Shown piece after piece: positions 62,825 to 64,000 of a stretch of DNA of 64,000 nucleotides. The notes beneath the pieces are model-generated. The model had not been told where the DNA came from. It saw nothing but the letters and a program-made list of their open reading frames with translations, and made no database searches. This stretch comes from Burkholderiales bacterium PBB2 (GTDB taxonomy: Bacteria; Pseudomonadota; Gammaproteobacteria; Burkholderiales; Burkholderiaceae_C): NCBI GenBank assembly GCA_002255955.1, contig NKIM01000025.1:1-64000 (forward strand). Reading direction: 5' to 3'. Numbering within the stretch: the stretch's first letter is position 1; every line of letters begins with the position of its first letter. A program made the translations under genes and the position numbers.

Positions 62825-63496
62825 ATGAGCCTGATGCCCGATGCCTTCATCCTCGACCTGGACGGCACCTTGGTTGACACCCTCGGTGATTTCGTCGCGG
62901 TCCTGAACCGGGTTCTGAACGAACTGGGGCTGCCGGAGGTGCGGCGCGCCTTTGTCGAGCGCACGGTGGGGCAGGGCAGCGAGCATTTGATCCGCAGCAC
63001 CCTGGACCATGTCGGCGCCGACCCGGCCCAGCTCTACGAACCGGCCTGGGCGCTGTACCAGGCGCATTACCGCGAGCTCAACGGGCAGTTTTCCGAGGTC
63101 TACCCCGGCGTGCGAGAGGGTCTGGCGCGGCTGCGGGCGACCGGGCGGCCCATGGCCTGTTTGACCAACAAGCCGGCGGCCTTTGCGCGCGAACTGTTGG
63201 CGCGCAAGCAGCTGTCAGGCTTCTTCGATTTCGTGTTTGGAGGCGATGACTTCGAGCGTAAAAAGCCCGACCCCTTGCCCCTGCTCAAAACCTGCGAAGC
63301 GTTGGGCACGGCACCGGCGCGAACCTGGATGATTGGCGACAGCAGCAACGATGCGCGCGCCGCGGCGGCGGCCGGCTGCCCGGTGCTGCTGCTCAGCTAT
63401 GGCTACAACCATGGCGAGCCGGTCACGGCACTGCCCGCGCTGCAGCACCTGGACCGGCTCGATCAGATCAGCCTCGCTCCCGCAGCGAGCGCTTGA
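62825..63496 (+). CDS. gph: HAD-family phosphatase, phosphoglycolate phosphatase-like
   Basis: A 223-residue HAD hydrolase. Motif I FILDLDGTLVDTLGDF, motif II CLTNKPA, the Lys RKKPDPLPLL and motif IV WMIGDSSNDARAAAAAGCPVLL are complete. It removes phosphate from 2-phosphoglycolate in the usual annotation. Its last 29 bases overlap the end of the convergent chalcone-isomerase-like gene. Confidence 0.9.
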   Translation: MSLMPDAFILDLDGTLVDTLGDFVAVLNRVLNELGLPEVRRAFVERTVGQGSEHLIRSTLDHVGADPAQLYEPAWALYQAHYRELNGQFSEVYPGVREGLARLRATGRPMACLTNKPAAFARELLARKQLSGFFDFVFGGDDFERKKPDPLPLLKTCEALGTAPARTWMIGDSSNDARAAAAAGCPVLLLSYGYNHGEPVTALPALQHLDRLDQISLAPAASA

Positions 63497-64000
63497 CGCC
63501 CAGCAGGGCGTCTTTCAGCTGATCGTCGGCGGGCGATTTGCCCAGCCAGATGCGCAGCAGGGCGCTGAAGAACTCGGGTTCCTTGATCGGTGCGCCAACC
63601 GGCTTGCCATTCAGGAAGACGGTGGAGCCGGTGCCGGGCACGTAGTCGATCCAGAAGTATTCGCCCGAGGTCAGGCTCTTGCGGGTGGAGAAGATCTCGG
63701 CCACGCGCAGCACGCCATTGATGGCTTTGCCGAATTCTTCGCGCGACGCGTTCTGTTCCATGCCCTTGGTGAAGAGCTTGCCGAGCTCGTTGCCATCCAC
63801 CTCGCGCAGCATGACCAGGTGGATGCGTTTGGCGCCGGGGGCGGCCAGGGCGGCCTCGGCATTGCTGGTCTTCTCGGCCAGATACAGGCCGGCGGTGTAG
63901 ACCTTGAACACGGCCTTGTAGCGGATGCCTGCGCCGTTCAATTGCAGTTTCTGGCCGCCGATGTCGGCCTGTCCCTCGTACTTCACTCCGGCCAGCTCCA
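63468..64000 (-). CDS. chalcone isomerase-like exported protein, partial
   Basis: About 177 codons are visible; the 5' end, including any signal peptide, lies beyond the window (the frame reads ELAGVKYEGQADIGG to the edge). The domain is of the bacterial chalcone-isomerase-like type (PF16036): LQLNGAGIRYKAVFKVYTAGLYLAEKTS, KRIHLVMLREVDGNELGKLFTKGM, FWIDYVPGTGSTVFLNGKPVG. Members are periplasmic and not shown to act on chalcones. The stop overlaps the gph coding end. Confidence 0.88.
   Translation of the reverse strand, partial: ELAGVKYEGQADIGGQKLQLNGAGIRYKAVFKVYTAGLYLAEKTSNAEAALAAPGAKRIHLVMLREVDGNELGKLFTKGMEQNASREEFGKAINGVLRVAEIFSTRKSLTSGEYFWIDYVPGTGSTVFLNGKPVGAPIKEPEFFSALLRIWLGKSPADDQLKDALLGVKRSLRERG

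Overview
High-GC (about 70% by eye) chromosomal DNA of a betaproteobacterium in the order Burkholderiales, most like the Roseateles/Paucibacter/Rubrivivax side of it. The placement is inferred from gene families (one-polypeptide indolepyruvate ferredoxin oxidoreductase, COG4389 'Gcr' membrane protein, TIGR02285 periplasmic proteins, LytS/LytTR pair), not from a marker gene. Genes are densely packed. There is no rRNA, CRISPR array or complete mobile element, and I recognised no tRNA.

Layout. 0-10.9 kb: LytS/LytTR two-component operon, a cytochrome b561/YceI/YceI operon, an HD-domain protein, a DUF2799 lipoprotein, a hybrid histidine kinase and a GGDEF-EAL protein. 11-14.6 kb: a four-gene membrane-stress operon (unknown protein, PspA, YqiJ, flotillin YqiK) behind a promoter whose spacer holds a perfect 18-bp palindrome. 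14.6-18.3 kb: oxidase remnant, LprI-MliC lysozyme-inhibitor fusion, site-2 protease, DUF2167 protein, pirin. 18.3-22.3 kb: a low-GC (about 50-55%) island with an IS3-family remnant and one large gene coding for a SEFIR-NACHT protein, a bacterial NLR-like protein likely to act in anti-phage defence; this is the main accessory feature. 22.3-35 kb: indolepyruvate oxidoreductase with a divergent Lrp regulator, DMT exporter, orphan ArsA ATPase, GH18 chitinase, SDR and FAD enzymes. 35-48 kb: GAF/PAS/GGDEF protein with a degenerate EAL domain, two tandem TIGR02285 periplasmic proteins, MltA, 'Gcr', ApaG, Tag. 48.7-52.3 kb: three fasciclin-domain genes and a divergent TetR regulator with two operator-like inverted repeats. 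52.5-64 kb: Rpe, LMW phosphatase, CheY-like regulator, Old Yellow Enzyme, an RND efflux pair, the PsuG/PsuK pseudouridine pair with a long palindrome over the promoter, Gph, and a chalcone-isomerase-like gene cut by the window edge.

Shared themes. At least eight genes have a TANNNT -10-like hexamer ending 6-7 nt before the ATG with no Shine-Dalgarno sequence, which suggests leaderless transcripts. Three transcription units carry long inverted repeats over their promoters. Signalling capacity is high: two histidine kinases, two receiver proteins and two c-di-GMP proteins.
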